Below are positions 12,801 through 24,863 of a DNA stretch of 64,000 nucleotides, piece by piece. Origin of the DNA: Antedon mediterranea (taxonomy: Eukaryota; Echinodermata; Crinoidea; Comatulida; Antedonidae); the NCBI RefSeq assembly GCF_964355755.1, contig NC_092677.1, forward strand, positions 19,190,101 through 19,254,100, written 5' to 3'. The position numbers and the translations under genes are program-made. Every line of letters starts with the position of its first letter. The stretch's first letter is position 1. Below the pieces are notes generated by a model that worked only from the letters and a program-made list of their open reading frames with translations, made no database searches and was not told the origin of the DNA.

Positions 12801-15800
12801 ATGAGTTAGTTATAGGTTATACGTAACCGCATCATACACGTACGTACGTAGAATATTCACGCATAATTCGATTATGCCATGCCATCATAATGTGATGTGT
12901 GTTTGTTTGTTGCGCTGGATTATGTATATTCTGTCTCATACAGTAGTATAGGCCTATACTAGGCCTACTTACTGTACTTATACTGTATCATAGATGAAAT
13001 TACAGGATCAACAACCACAAATAAACAAGATATATTTTTACAAAAACCGCCGCTCGACTTTTTGACGTAACAGTTTTAATTAAAATGTTCTTTCTTCATT
13101 AAATTATGCTTTTTTATACATTATTTATTTAATAATTTAAGAAATAATAATTTATTATCAATTATTTTAGTTTAATCAGTAGTACCGTAAACATTACATT
13201 TGTGTAACGTAAAATAGTCTGAAAACTCTATTTAATCATAAAACAACAGGGCTTATCGGCTATATACCTGTTTTGAGGATGTATATTATTATTGGATTCA
13301 GTTTTCCTTCTGTTGTAGCTTATCAGTGAATTAATTAAATCCGTAGGCCTACTGATGTACAGACCAAAAATAGGCCTAAACTAAACTATAATAGGCCTAC
13401 TGTTCATATTCGGGGATAGGGGCGTTACTCAAGGTCGTAGTGACCCACATACCCCAACATTCCAGTAAGCAACATTTATAATTTCCCAGAACCTTCGTCG
13501 TACAGCCACCGACAACGTAGGCCTACAGACTATCAAACAATTCTTCATCTATGCACACCCAGGGAAGCGTCCCTGTACACCATTCGCCAAAACATTTCGT
13601 CCTCTTGAATATAACTGCCTAAAGGCGCGAAAATAAATTACCTGAGCAAAAAAAAATTTTTGCTTTTTTAAATGTGATTCTATGTCGAAATAGATGAAAA
13701 TCCGACATTTTGAATTCAGCCGCCCATTTAATATGATGACGTCAGTCACAACATCCGATAGTCAAAATCCTTAAATCAATAGTTTCCCTATAAATAATAA
13801 TATAAACACGAGGGTCCTTTCATTCTTTAAAAGTTATTCAAATTTGTAGGCATGATGAATTTGAGAAATCTGGCACGGCTTAGCGAGATGCGCTCTATTA
13901 AATCATAGTCAATATAACGAAGTATAAATTTATAACACTCATCACAGCTTCCATAATACGTTTTAAAAATGGTCGGTCACCTTTCATTCTGAGTAAGGTG
14001 ATTTAATACATTTCAAGTGCAACACTTTATCTTTTTATACGTTGCATAAAGTGAATTAAAATGCTCGAAATGTCCTGAAACATTCGTTAGGAAATTATTT
14101 GGTGAACGCCATTTTTATGACACAGCAGGAAGATAACACTTCATATTTAGTATACTTTTGTCAAGTTTCTTTGTCTATTATTAGTTATAAATTTATGATA
14201 ATTGCGTTACTTTTAGTGTAATAGCGCCCTCTGTTCATAGCGGAAAAACGAACACTTGCAAATAATATAAACAAGAGTTGTGTTGTTTTTATCGTACTAG
14301 CATACATCTATTTTTAAAATTCTTCTCTCTATTATGACATAGACCTACGTGTATTCACCACCAATTCATGTGCATACACAAATATTGCATCGTAAACATG
14401 AACAGGGACCACATTTGAATTTTATTTGTTTTATTATAATTATAAACCACTCGTGTATTACACCGTGATCCCTTGACTTAATAGGCCTATCCCGCCATTT
14501 TGTAAATGAATATTTGTTAATGTTGAAGATGTATATATATATATATTTTTATTTATTTATATTGATGATAATTTATGTGTATTGAAAAAATGTGCACAGT
14601 TAATACCGGGGGTAGTAGCCTATGACCGATAATTGTGGTTTGATGACTGCACACTTTTGTTTTTATTTTCTTTTTTGTATATGGCCAATTGTTTTTATTA
14701 TTCTTCATTTGCATACTTCCTTGTTATGATTCTCTGCCTGTGGAATTATTTATAGATCCAATAAAGATCGAAACGGTTTAATTTGATTTTCCTCTCATTA
14801 TTTGATTTCATATTATGTTATTTAAACAAAATCAGTGCATGTAGGCCTATGGTTATCAGCCCAAATTGACTTAAAAACCATATACTGCTTTTTCCTAAAA
14901 CTTGTCAGAAATTACCACAGTATATAAATTTTGTAATGCAAATTTAATCATATGCATGTGTTTTACAAATTAAATGGAGTATAATACAAGTAAAAATAGT
15001 ATGATGTAATTTTGTTTACTACGGTAGATATGTGGGAGGATGGAAAAACAAATGCTCAGATTTGTGAAGAAACCAATTCTATGTTTACTACTCAAGACAA
15101 TGACAAAAGTTGTGAAGGTAATGATTCAAGCACATCTTGGTCTATAGCTATATTAGCAATATTCATTTACAAACAATTAGGAAACCGTATCACATGGAAG
15201 CTTATAGTTTACTAAGGCTGAAAAATGGGAATTTATAAACTCGGAATGGCCATACGCAAACCGTAAAGCACGTCTAGGAGAAGAGAGGCATGAGAGTCTG
15301 TAAGACCTGTTCAATAAACGATGTTTTCGTGTTTGTCTTCAACGTACAGTAGGCCGTGGATTAATAGCATTCATTTGAATTTATCATTGAATAATGATCA
15401 AAACAATCCTTCCCCTATGGTAAAGATATTTGGCGAATGGTGTGTATGAAGATTGTTTGACTAGTGTGTACGTTTGTCGGCGGTTGGGATATTAGAAATT
15501 TTGTTTACTGATATGCCTCCCCGGAATAACAGTATTAGTTTAGTTTATGATTGTTTTTGTTCTGTACAGGCCAAGAACTTTGTTCATTTCAGATTAGGCC
15601 TATATTTACGTTACACAATTCAAAATGTTTACTGCTGATTGTTAAACAAAAATAATTGGTAATAAATCATTATTTCTTAAATTAATAATATAATATCAAT
15701 AAAAAAACATCATTTAATGAAGAAAGAACAATAACTAAAACTGTTACTAATGCTCTAATAATTATTATCGGGTATTAAATACATAAATGTACAGTTACTG

Positions 15801-18800
15801 TATAGAACAAAAATATAATCCTGTAACTAAAGTAGATTAGTAGCCTATGACCGTTAATTGTGGTTTGAGAGAATCGAATCGTTGGCTTTGATTTTCTTTT
15901 TGGCCCAGGATTGACCACTATTCAATGATTATAATATGACGGTATTTATATCCGACCTACGTTTACAACCAAAACGAAATAATTGTTTTTTTTTTAATAT
16001 AGGTCTTACACACTACTGTCTACACACATCATTCTCATACTCTGAGCGCTTACTTGCAGTTTACAAATAACCATTTTCAACCTTATATTAGTAATCTAGT
16101 ATTATATTATTCAACTATAAGCTCTCGCATGGTAACTGTTTCCTAATGCTTCCGTTCTCTTTACTTAACTTTATAAAGGCGCGGTTCGAAAAAGGGTACG
16201 AAGGAATACTTTAGAAAAATGATGGGAAAAGCCTCGAAATAAGTGTTTATAACCGATTTTGAACGTCTCTCGTATTCGTTTTTCACTCGGGGGCCGTGCT
16301 CTTGCGAAGTTTCGTGTTGTCTTTTTGAACGAGAAACGTAAAATGATACTTCAGCCTTCCCGGGAATTAGAAAGATGACATCAGAGGCTGACGGTTGAAT
16401 AACTAAATTATCACAACGACGGCCGTGTATGCTAGTCGTGAGATAAATCTTAATTTCCTTACATTGGACAGTTTTTCTAATTGGACACAGTTAAGAACCA
16501 CTCTTGCTAGTCTGGACACAATTTTCACATATTGGACAAATCCGAACATTGGACAGTTGCGCACTTTTGAACACGATATGACGCCACCTATTGTCGTTAT
16601 TCCAGCCTCATTTTAGAAAAATGTTGTATATTTTGGACAAGACTCACTACACTCAATACTATCCACACTCAATACTATATTGCAGATTACATGCGAGCGA
16701 GCAGAAACCAATTATATTAGCCTATAGTCGGTTCATGACGAACACAAAATGTAATCGATTAACGTAGGGTATCGTTTTTTAATAGAATGAACATTTAGTT
16801 CGAATTTATTTTGTTGTTCATTTAAATTTGAATTGCGAGACACGAAAAGAGAACCACCAAGATATCTTACCGACAATCCCGAACGACGAGGCATGTCATA
16901 GTAGTAGTATAATACGTACGACCAATAGTTGAATAGAACGCATGGTCTTCCTAGGACTAGATTTGATCAGGCGCCATATAAATGGTTTGTGTATGTATGT
17001 ACGTTTACAATCGGTTATTATATGTTCAATTTTAAATTTTCAATTTAGGAATACTTCAGTTAAATATGAAGCAGAACGTAAAACAAGCTTTATCAGATGA
17101 CGAGATGGAAGTTGAAAATGTGTTCTTAGAGGAGGAGGACGAGCAAGAAATGTATAATTGCGGTACATGTGGTAGTATCTTTGCTGGTATTTCAAGATTC
17201 ATGGATCATCATAACACAATTTGTTCAGCATCAATAAATGCATGTATGTAATAACCAGTTTTAATGTTTCTGTATACAATTTGTATGATTTAAATATAAC
17301 CAATAAGTTAAACTAGAAAGCACTCCGAGAGGAATCAATGCAGATTGATAGTTGACAAACCTTTGTGTAGTATAAATTATTTAATATTGACGTTTTCTTT
17401 TCATTGAAAACTATTATTTTTTTTGACATTTGACTAAAAATACGAAGTTTTTCATTGAGCTTGATTTTGATTCTTGACCACCTTTTTAATATTATTTATT
17501 TGCAGATCAGCACGTAGATAGTGATGACTCGCCAATAAACACAGAAGGGGGTGCTTACCAATGTCAGTTTTGTTACAAAACCTTCTGTCGACTAAGTTAC
17601 TTAAAACGCCATGAACAGATACATAGTGACAAAATGCCATTCCGATGCGAATATTGTAGCCGATTGTTTAAGCATAAAAGGAGTAGGGACAGGCATACTA
17701 AATTACATACGGGTGACAAGAGATATCAATGTTCACAGTGTAACACTTGTTTTGCCCGCAGTGACCATCTGAAAATTCATATTAGAACTCATGAAACTAC
17801 AAAAAATTTTCAATGTACAGTATGCAATTATATGTTTGATACATTAGCTTTACTAACTTCACACTATCAAATATGCCATAACCTTGCCCCATCTGTTGAT
17901 GATGCAAAGGACACTGCGACTGAAAGTAGACAACAAAATACATGTGAAAACGATTTGTCTAACCAGGGTTATTCATTGAAAGATTTGAAAGGAAAATGTA
18001 TTAATGATGAGCAAAGATCAGCAAGCGTACCGAAAGATGGTATTAGTTTAGAAGGACGACTTGAGTTCAAGTGCCCTATATGTCCTCAAATGATTTTTGA
18101 GAACGAACAAGCATTACTAAAACATCAAAAAAGTGACCACCAGTCTGGTTACATGCATGTCTATTCATGTTTACACTGTGGCAATGAATATCACAGTTTG
18201 TACAATTTAAGAGAGCACTTGTCTTCAATGCATCCTGATGGTAGCACGACGATAGCTACAGATGTAGGGAATCTGTCACACAATACGTGCATCTTCTGTC
18301 GAATTACATTTGTAAGCAGTGACGCTTTGCAAGCTCACATGAGCAGTAATCATCCCTCACAGGAAAGTGTATTGCAATGGAATGCCAGTGGCCGGTTTAT
18401 GTGCCCTCATTGTCGAATAGAATTTTCTTCTGATCATGCACTTAAAGAACATTCATCAATCACGCATGGTATTGATAGATCTGATATATCCGAACAAAAA
18501 ACTATTGTCTGTCCTCATTGCACAAAAGCCTACCAAAACGAAGAGGTTTTACGCACACACATTAATCACACACATAGAGATCATCACTTAAATATAATGC
18601 GCTATCCATGCCCTTACTGTATAAAGCAAAATTTATTTGATTCCATAGAACAACTTCAGCTGCACATAGAAGTGTACCACAAGAGTAGCCGGATACCTAT
18701 GCATCTCTGCCCTGAAGTTGATTGTAAATTATATTTCAACACACAAGGCGACCTAACAAATCATTTAAAAAATGATCATAAGGTAATGGATACTGAGGCC

Positions 18801-21776
18801 CATACGCCTGATATATCACCGAAGCCATCGCCCGCTATCGGAACTAATAATGAAAGTTATTTCTCGTGTCCTAGTTGTCGAAATGAATTTCAAAGTGAAT
18901 CGCAGCTTATGATCCACGCAGTTAATCACTTCAAAGCTGTAAGTTCGGAATATGTCTGTCGAGATTGCGGAAAATCATTTAAAAAGCCAGATGAACTTCA
19001 AAAACATCTTTTTGAGATTCATGCTCACCATCTATATAAATGTGCTCTTTGCAAAGAAGTATTCGATTCAAAGGTTAGTGTACAAGTTCACTTTGCCGTT
19101 AAACACAGCAACGAGTGTAAATTGTACAGTTGTACTCAGTGTGGCGTTGTATACCAACGTGAAGAAGACTTTATTATGCACGTCAGAATGCAGCACGTAA
19201 AGGTTGACCAACGTTGCAATATATGTGGACTTATTTTCAGTTCAAATGTTCAATTACAAACTCACCTAAGTTCACACACCCTCGTATATCGTTGTTCTCA
19301 ATGCAATACAACTTACGGGGACACAAGAAGTTATGATGCCCATATGAAATCGGTACATAAAATTGTCCCGAGTCCAACCGTCTCTCTGAATGGTAATTCC
19401 ACCAAGTCACCACATGAACACACACAACCAACAATTAACAAACCTGTTATCTCTTTAACATTAGACCAGACAAAAATTAAGAATTCTCCACATAGCAGTG
19501 AGGACGGTGAGGAAGGCTGTTTTATCTGCCAAATATGTGATGTTAAGTTTCCACTAAAATCACTTCTCGACCGACATCACTCTAAAGAACATAACATTAA
19601 ATCCAGGCGATTGACACCAGATGTCTACTTACCAACCGTATCATCTGGTGTTCGTTGTTGCGAAAATAGTCAAGGAATGCCAGTATCAAATTACAATGTC
19701 AAACGTTTTAAAGCATCCTCTGAAAATTCAGATGGCCTTATCTGTATGTTCTGTCACAATTCGATTCTCGGAGAAAACGATTTGGTGTTCCATTCAAAAA
19801 AACATAAAAACAGAGAAAATGAATCCGATACAACGTTTTATTGTGTAGTCTGTATGATGCAACTAACATCTATACGAAATCTTCGAATTCACGCTCATTT
19901 TCACTTTCAAACGTCTTCTTCAAATGATTCCAGGCCGCAAAATTGCGTAATGTGTGGTGACAATTTTAGGCCAGCAAACAACGATGAATCTCCTGTCTGC
20001 ATACGATGTATTTCTGTAGATACTAGAAATCAGAAGCAATTGTTTTCAAAACCTGCAGAAAGCGTAGATATCCTAACGAAACCAGGTAGTTATCGATGTA
20101 GTCACTGTACTGTCAAATTTGAAAGCGATGTAGAATTGGCAAAACATGAATTACTACATAATGAGGTTAAGAAAAAAACTTACCAATGCATAAAATGTCA
20201 AAAAACATTCACATCGGAAGATGAGATACACGCGCACGTGACGTCACACATGCTAGCAGAGGGCATTTATCATGAGTGTAAACTCTGTAAAGAAGTGTTT
20301 GATTCTCCTGCTAAGTTACAGTGTCACTTAATTGATCATACATTTCCGGATAAGAACTATGAGTGTCCGAAATGCGATGCTAAGTTCATTTTTGCTATGG
20401 ACATCCAAGCACATGTAATTGAACACGGTATTGACGCACGTGAACACAAATGTGACTTATGTAATCAGACATTTTTCTTTTCAGCCGAACTAATGAACCA
20501 TGTAGCAAGTTACCATCACTTTGAAAACGGAAGACTACGCGAGGAATATCGGTGTTATGAATGTGGCCGACAATTTATTTCTAGATCTAACCTTTACAGT
20601 CATATGAAAACACATACGGCCAAGGAACGAGTATGTAGATGTCCGTTATGCCCTGAGGTTTTCCGTAATACGCTAGCAATGCAGCAACACTATTTTCAGT
20701 CTCACACGGATGTTGAACTTGTTCGTAACAAAAAGTCATTAAAATGTCCTAAGTGCGACAAAACATTTATATGTGCTTCTGCCCTACAAACGCACGTGCG
20801 CCAACATAATCATTTGAGTCCGTATTCATGCAATGATTGTGGAAAAACGTTTGAACTGGTTCGAAATCTAACGGTCCATATGGCAATTCATAGTAATGTA
20901 AACCCATTCCAATGTCCGCTATGCGATAAAAGATTCTCCAAAAATGAGCAAAGAAAAATGCATTTAAAGTCTCACTTCAATGGAATGACTGAATTTTCCT
21001 GTCCTAATTGTACTCAGACTTTTTCAAAGCAAACCGATATCCAAAACCATATGTTGAATCATGTGAAAAAAACTAATTCACAATATAAGTGTTATGTATG
21101 TAGAGCAGCCTTCACTGATGAATCTACTTACAGACAACATATGCAACTTATGCACGGAGTCCAATACGACCAAGTACATGAAGATTTAACTGTTACCTCA
21201 TTTGAGTTAGATAGCCGGAAAACTGAGACACATAGACCTACAAAAAAGGGATCATATACTAAAATTCCTGAAAACTGCTGTGCTATGTGTAATGCCATGT
21301 TTCCAGATGATGTAGCTCTATATGGACATTTACATACCTTCCATCGTATCCAGTTTTCATCTGAAGAACAGATGTGTTATCTCAGTGATGCTACGAAACC
21401 ATGTAGTAAGACTGAGTCAGAGGCATCTCAAGTACATTTGAATGTACACAATCCCTATAATGATTCTATTCTGACTGATAAAACTACTATTTTAAAGGAC
21501 AGTCTCGATAATCGCATATATAAAGAAAAATTGCAAAAAACAGCTGATGAAAAGTTATCGTGTCCACTTTGTGACGATTACTTTTCAACTCCAGAGTCCG
21601 TACGACATCATCTGACACAAATACATTGTGCTACGACAAGTAAGCGAAAGAGAACGGAAGAAAGTCTTGGTGTTAATAACAAATCAAAGGAGATTTTAAC
21701 AAAAACCTCTTCCAGAATGGATACCGGTAACTTAGAATTTTCGTCGGACGGTGAACCCAATGTGTATAATAATTAG
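9779..21776 (+). CDS. ZNF423: ZNF423/ZNF521 (Oaz/Ebfaz) ortholog, multi-C2H2 zinc-finger transcription cofactor
   Basis: Nuclear DNA-binding cofactor. In vertebrates this family partners EBF and BMP-SMAD factors and recruits NuRD through its N-terminus. Exons: 9779-9830, 15028-15117 (probable cassette), 17049-17243, 17506-21776. All junctions are phase 1 with GT/AG borders and the joined frame is open: 1505 residues without the cassette, 1535 with it. It begins MSRRKQARPK, the NuRD/RBBP4-binding motif. About 35 C2H2 fingers follow in clusters. Diagnostic stretches match the family closely: RLSYLKRHEQIHSDK, CSRLFKHKRSRDRH, EVFDSKVS.Q.H.AVKHSNE, HECKLC..VFDSPAKLQCHL. One atypical C4-type motif lies near 19,940-20,010. 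Vertebrate orthologs have 30 fingers and stop after the ...FFF.AEL.NH... finger; here about nine more follow. It appears to be a single pro-ortholog of the two vertebrate paralogs, so the 423/521 choice is arbitrary. Confidence 0.92.
9831..15027 (+). other. Intron 1 of the zinc-finger gene
   Basis: AT-rich, about 5.2 kb. Apart from a possible LINE remnant at 12,290-12,608 and an (AT)n run at 14,531-14,548, no coding or RNA feature was recognised. The next intron, 15,118-17,048, likewise shows nothing beyond AT-rich sequence. Confidence 0.6.
12290..12608 (+). pseudogene. Possible LINE ORF2 fragment (endonuclease-RT linker)
   Basis: The + strand gives VRRKSRR.YWF, a break, then EVEQSFLNNRMV with a downstream K-rich AAKPKRVLNKL and SSKQPEVRKVL. 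The pattern (basic patch, W-F-..E, then a helical Lys/Arg-rich linker) is like the region between endonuclease and RT in jockey/CR1-like LINEs. It contains a stop and has no flanking RT motifs, so the call is tentative. Confidence 0.3.
15028..15117 (+). CDS. ZNF423: ZNF423/521 ortholog, probable 90-nt cassette exon 2
   Basis: The acceptor is ttactacggtag| and the donor is gaag|gtaatg. Both ends are phase 1, so exon 1 joins it as GAT (Asp) and it joins exon 3 as GGA (Gly) with no stop. It adds 30 residues, DMWEDGKTNAQICEETNSMF then TTQDNDKSCE, acidic and polar like the linker after MSRRKQ in vertebrate homologs. Because it is a multiple of three with matched phases, skipping also keeps the frame. 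Confirmation needs a transcript. Confidence 0.65.
17049..17243 (+). CDS. ZNF423: ZNF423/521 ortholog, exon 3 (acidic linker and first finger)
   Basis: The acceptor caatttag| is followed by codons for ILQLN and MKQNVKQ, an acidic run (VFLEEEDEQE), and a degenerate first finger YNC..C...F...SRFMDHHNTIC with C as the last ligand, as in finger 1 of ZNF423/521. The donor is cat|gtatgt at 17,244. The leftover T joins AT of the next exon to give Tyr. Confidence 0.85.
17506..21776 (+). CDS. ZNF423: ZNF423/521 ortholog, large terminal exon with fingers 2-35
   Basis: The acceptor is tatttgcag| and the exon runs open for 4.27 kb to TAG. Fingers 2-5 form the N-terminal DNA-binding cluster (SDH.KIH.RTH in finger 4). 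The middle clusters correspond to the SMAD-interacting block of the family. The segment EVFDSKVSVQVHFAVKHSNE is near-identical to the vertebrate finger. The last shared finger is at about 20,452-20,520; everything after it, from REEYRCYECG, is extra C2H2 sequence to the end. The C-terminus is polar and contains a KRKR patch at about 21,640, a possible nuclear signal. Confidence 0.92.
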
Positions 21777-21905
21777 GCCTAATTCGAATTATAAAAAAAA
21801 CAAAATCTATTAACATATAATTAATTTACAACAAATAAGGTTTATTAGGTAGGCCTATATACATACCTGTATTTTAAAAAGCTATACTGTATGTATGATG
21901 TTTAC

Positions 21906-21911
21906 AATAAA
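21906..21911 (+). terminator. Poly(A) signal of the zinc-finger gene
   Basis: AATAAA lies about 130 nt after the stop codon, inside 'tttacaataaagtgtt'. The short 3' UTR implied (21,777 to about 21,930) is an inference. Confidence 0.55.
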
Positions 21912-21929
21912 GTGTTAAAAAACACAACA

Positions 21930-22800
21930 TCTATAAAGCTATTTTATTCATTCCGATTTAATCCAAGTAAAATAATATTTATTGTCATGACCACAAACAT
22001 GTTTGTTTCCAGATGACAAATACATAGCAAATTAAACATGAAACGTACGTTTCTTTATCTATTATTTATTATATGAAGAGTTTGAAACATAGATAAATGA
22101 CTTCCTATAATCAGATTTTGTAACTACTTATTTATAATTTAAAGGGTGATAATTGAGTAAAAGTAATTGTTTATAACCATATGAGTGTATAAAAATGATA
22201 TGAACTTGTTTAGACAGCTATTTCTGGAAAAGAAACAACAGAAGATATACTTTTATTTTTCATGCTGTGTAATTCTGCATGTATATGTATAAAGGTTAAA
22301 AATAGAGAAGTTTAAAAATCAGTAAATAACGAAAAAGGTAGAAAACTGAAATGTAACGTACGAAAATGACTAATATGACTAATACTTATTAAAGATTGAA
22401 TAAATAAAGGTGATGGTTAACCACAAAAGAAAAGTCACGTTTTGTCTCTGAAAACATGCAAATTATTAATATTATTATATTATCAGTAAGTAGATTAAAA
22501 TTTGAATTTCATTTCATTTCATGGTCAAACAGAGTATATAATATAGTAAATGCTTTGAAATTATTTTGTTTGTTCAAAAGTTCATATAAAATATGTGTGT
22601 ATAAAATGAGCACAAAATGATGAACGTTTCAATGAATAGTATTAATTATACTTTGTTACATGAGTTACCCCCTCCATTTACAGTTCATAAAAGTGAGCTA
22701 CCGTAAATCTTCTAATTTGTAACCGTGGGTTTTTATTTTTTGATTGTTTTTTAGGGTGGGTTACTATTAGAGTAGTGGGTGACTATTACTAATCTTAAAT
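21930..22800. other. AT-rich intergenic sequence
   Basis: No gene, RNA or tandem repeat recognised. 22,730-22,790 (gggttactatta..) has a partial inverted match at 22,930-22,950 and 23,100-23,125, suggesting a small degraded foldback that includes the SINE fragment below. Confidence 0.5.
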
Positions 22801-22802
22801 TT

Positions 22803-22925
22803 TAGTAGGCGCTGCACTGCTGGCTGCCGTGGGTCCGTGGAGGGCCTAATCCGAATTTCCTCACTGAGGACAAATATTAATACAAAATACAAATACAAAA
22901 TAAATACAAATAAATTAGACACCTG
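22803..22925 (+). mobile_element. SINE 3' fragment
   Basis: The block from ggcgctgcactgctggctgc through ctcactgaggacaaatatt and an (acaaat)-rich tail matches the reverse complement of 30,305-30,410. It lacks the tRNA-like head present in the 30-kb copy. Confidence 0.6.
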
Positions 22926-23923
22926 AAAATAGTAACCCACCCTCAACTTTTCCGATAATAAAACCCCAATAAAACAGTAGGCCTACGAATAAACATTTTA
23001 TAAACTCAAAAACACTCAATCCTCCCCCAGTCCCGAGATCATCAACATGCATTATCTTCTATTTTCAAAATACGGCTGCATCATAGGTTTTTGTGAATCT
23101 AATAGTAACCCCCATGGGTTACTATGTAAATATACCTGTATTTTAACTACTTTAAACACTGACTTTTAATTGTCACAAATGTACTTATATGTATATAATA
23201 TATTCACTAATGAGAATTTAAATAAACGTGAGATGAACTCACACATGATAAAAAAAAACCACACACGCTCCCCCTTTGTGAAACGAACTATTATTCTCCG
23301 TCCACATGCACCTTCATATGCAGATATTCATCGCGTTGCGAAAAAAGAACGGTGACGTCTTGAGCGTAGGTGGATAAAATCTAAATTAGAGCATGGATTA
23401 AAGAATAAATCCATGATTAGAGATAGATAAACAAATCTACTTAGCACAATGCAATAAATATAGATTGCTACTAATCGGAGCAAAAACTGATTATCACAGT
23501 ATAACGAGTTCAGACCAGAGAAATCTATTCCGTGTTATAGACAAACTTACATCAATATCATCTCACCCTCTTCCTAGTCATGACAACTCTAACATAACTT
23601 CCTGCTCACAAGATCCTCTACCACTTGCCATTTACCATTCCTGCATCCAAACGCTCCTACCAGCCATAACAAAGATAGTGAACGCATCTTTAAATTTTGG
23701 CGTCTTTCCATCATCTCTCAAACATGCTTGCATTATTCCATTGTTGAAGGGTCAATCCCTTAGCACCGAAGAGCTATCAAGCTATCGTCTAATATCAAAC
23801 CTCCCTTTCCTGGGAAAGATCATTGAGAGGGTCGTCACTAAACAGATGCAATCGTATTTCGAGGAATATGACCAATTCGCTCCTAGACAGTCAGCTTACC
23901 GTCGAGGCCATAGTGTAGAATCT

Positions 23924-24863
23924 GGGTGTCACGAAACCTAAGACCAGGAAAGCTAAGACCCCCTAAGACCTAAGATCACGAAAGCTAAGACCCAAGACCT
24001 AAGATTACAAATTCTAAGATATACTACAGCTTAAAAACAATACTTGTTTATCCATACATAATTTTAAACACAGTAGGTTTCATTTATTACCATAAATATA
24101 ATTAAATACTAGGCCTACCGCAAAACATAGATAAACTCACATTATTTTCGCCCGTTGAGTAAATGTATATTTTTTTCTTTACAACAAACAAACTTGACGG
24201 GTTGTTTGTTGGTATATGTTTACTCCATTGTGTTGGTTCAGAGGATGTTTTTCTTACGCACCTGCCTTTCTTGTATTTTGACTCCAAATTTGTTGACTAA
24301 CTTTATCCTGAATACCACACTTTAAAATTAGGATTTATAAGTACTTTCAGACGGAGAAACACATAAAAACAAATAAATAAATCCTTTAAATTGATGATTT
24401 TACAGACATGTTTCTTTGTATACTGTAACTCCTTGAGCTCCCCCCCCCCCCCCTGCTCAATGTTTTTGTTTCTATGGAGCGCCAAAAGAGCAACAATAAT
24501 AGTACAAGTATAAAAACAGAAAGAAAACGAAACAAATCATGATTTTTAAATTAAAATTTATTTGCCAGTATTTATTTCTTCGTACTTGCATGATTATACT
24601 ATTATCATTACAATTTTGTGTGCGAGAAAAATGTCTGTAAAATCATCAATTTAAAAATGTATTTGTTACTTTTTATGTGATTCTTTTTCATAAAAGTGCC
24701 AATTCTAAGGCGTGGTATTCAGAATAAATGTTGGGAGTTAAAATACAATTACAAGGCAGGTGCGAAAGATAAATATTTGTAATCTTAGGTCTTGGGTCTT
24801 AGCTTTCGTGATCTTAGGTCTTATGGGGTCTTAGCTTCCGTGGTCTTAGGTTTCGTGACACCC
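23924..24863. mobile_element. MULE-like non-autonomous DNA transposon, 940 bp
   Basis: The terminal inverted repeats, about 88 bp, begin gggtgtcacgaaacctaaga and end as the complement (...tttcgtgacaccc). They are built of repeated 'cctaaga' units. Flanks are tgtagaatct (23,914-23,923) and tgtagaagct (24,864-24,873), a 10-bp target duplication with one mismatch, which fits Mutator-like elements. No transposase frame is present. It interrupts the LINE reverse transcriptase. Confidence 0.75.
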
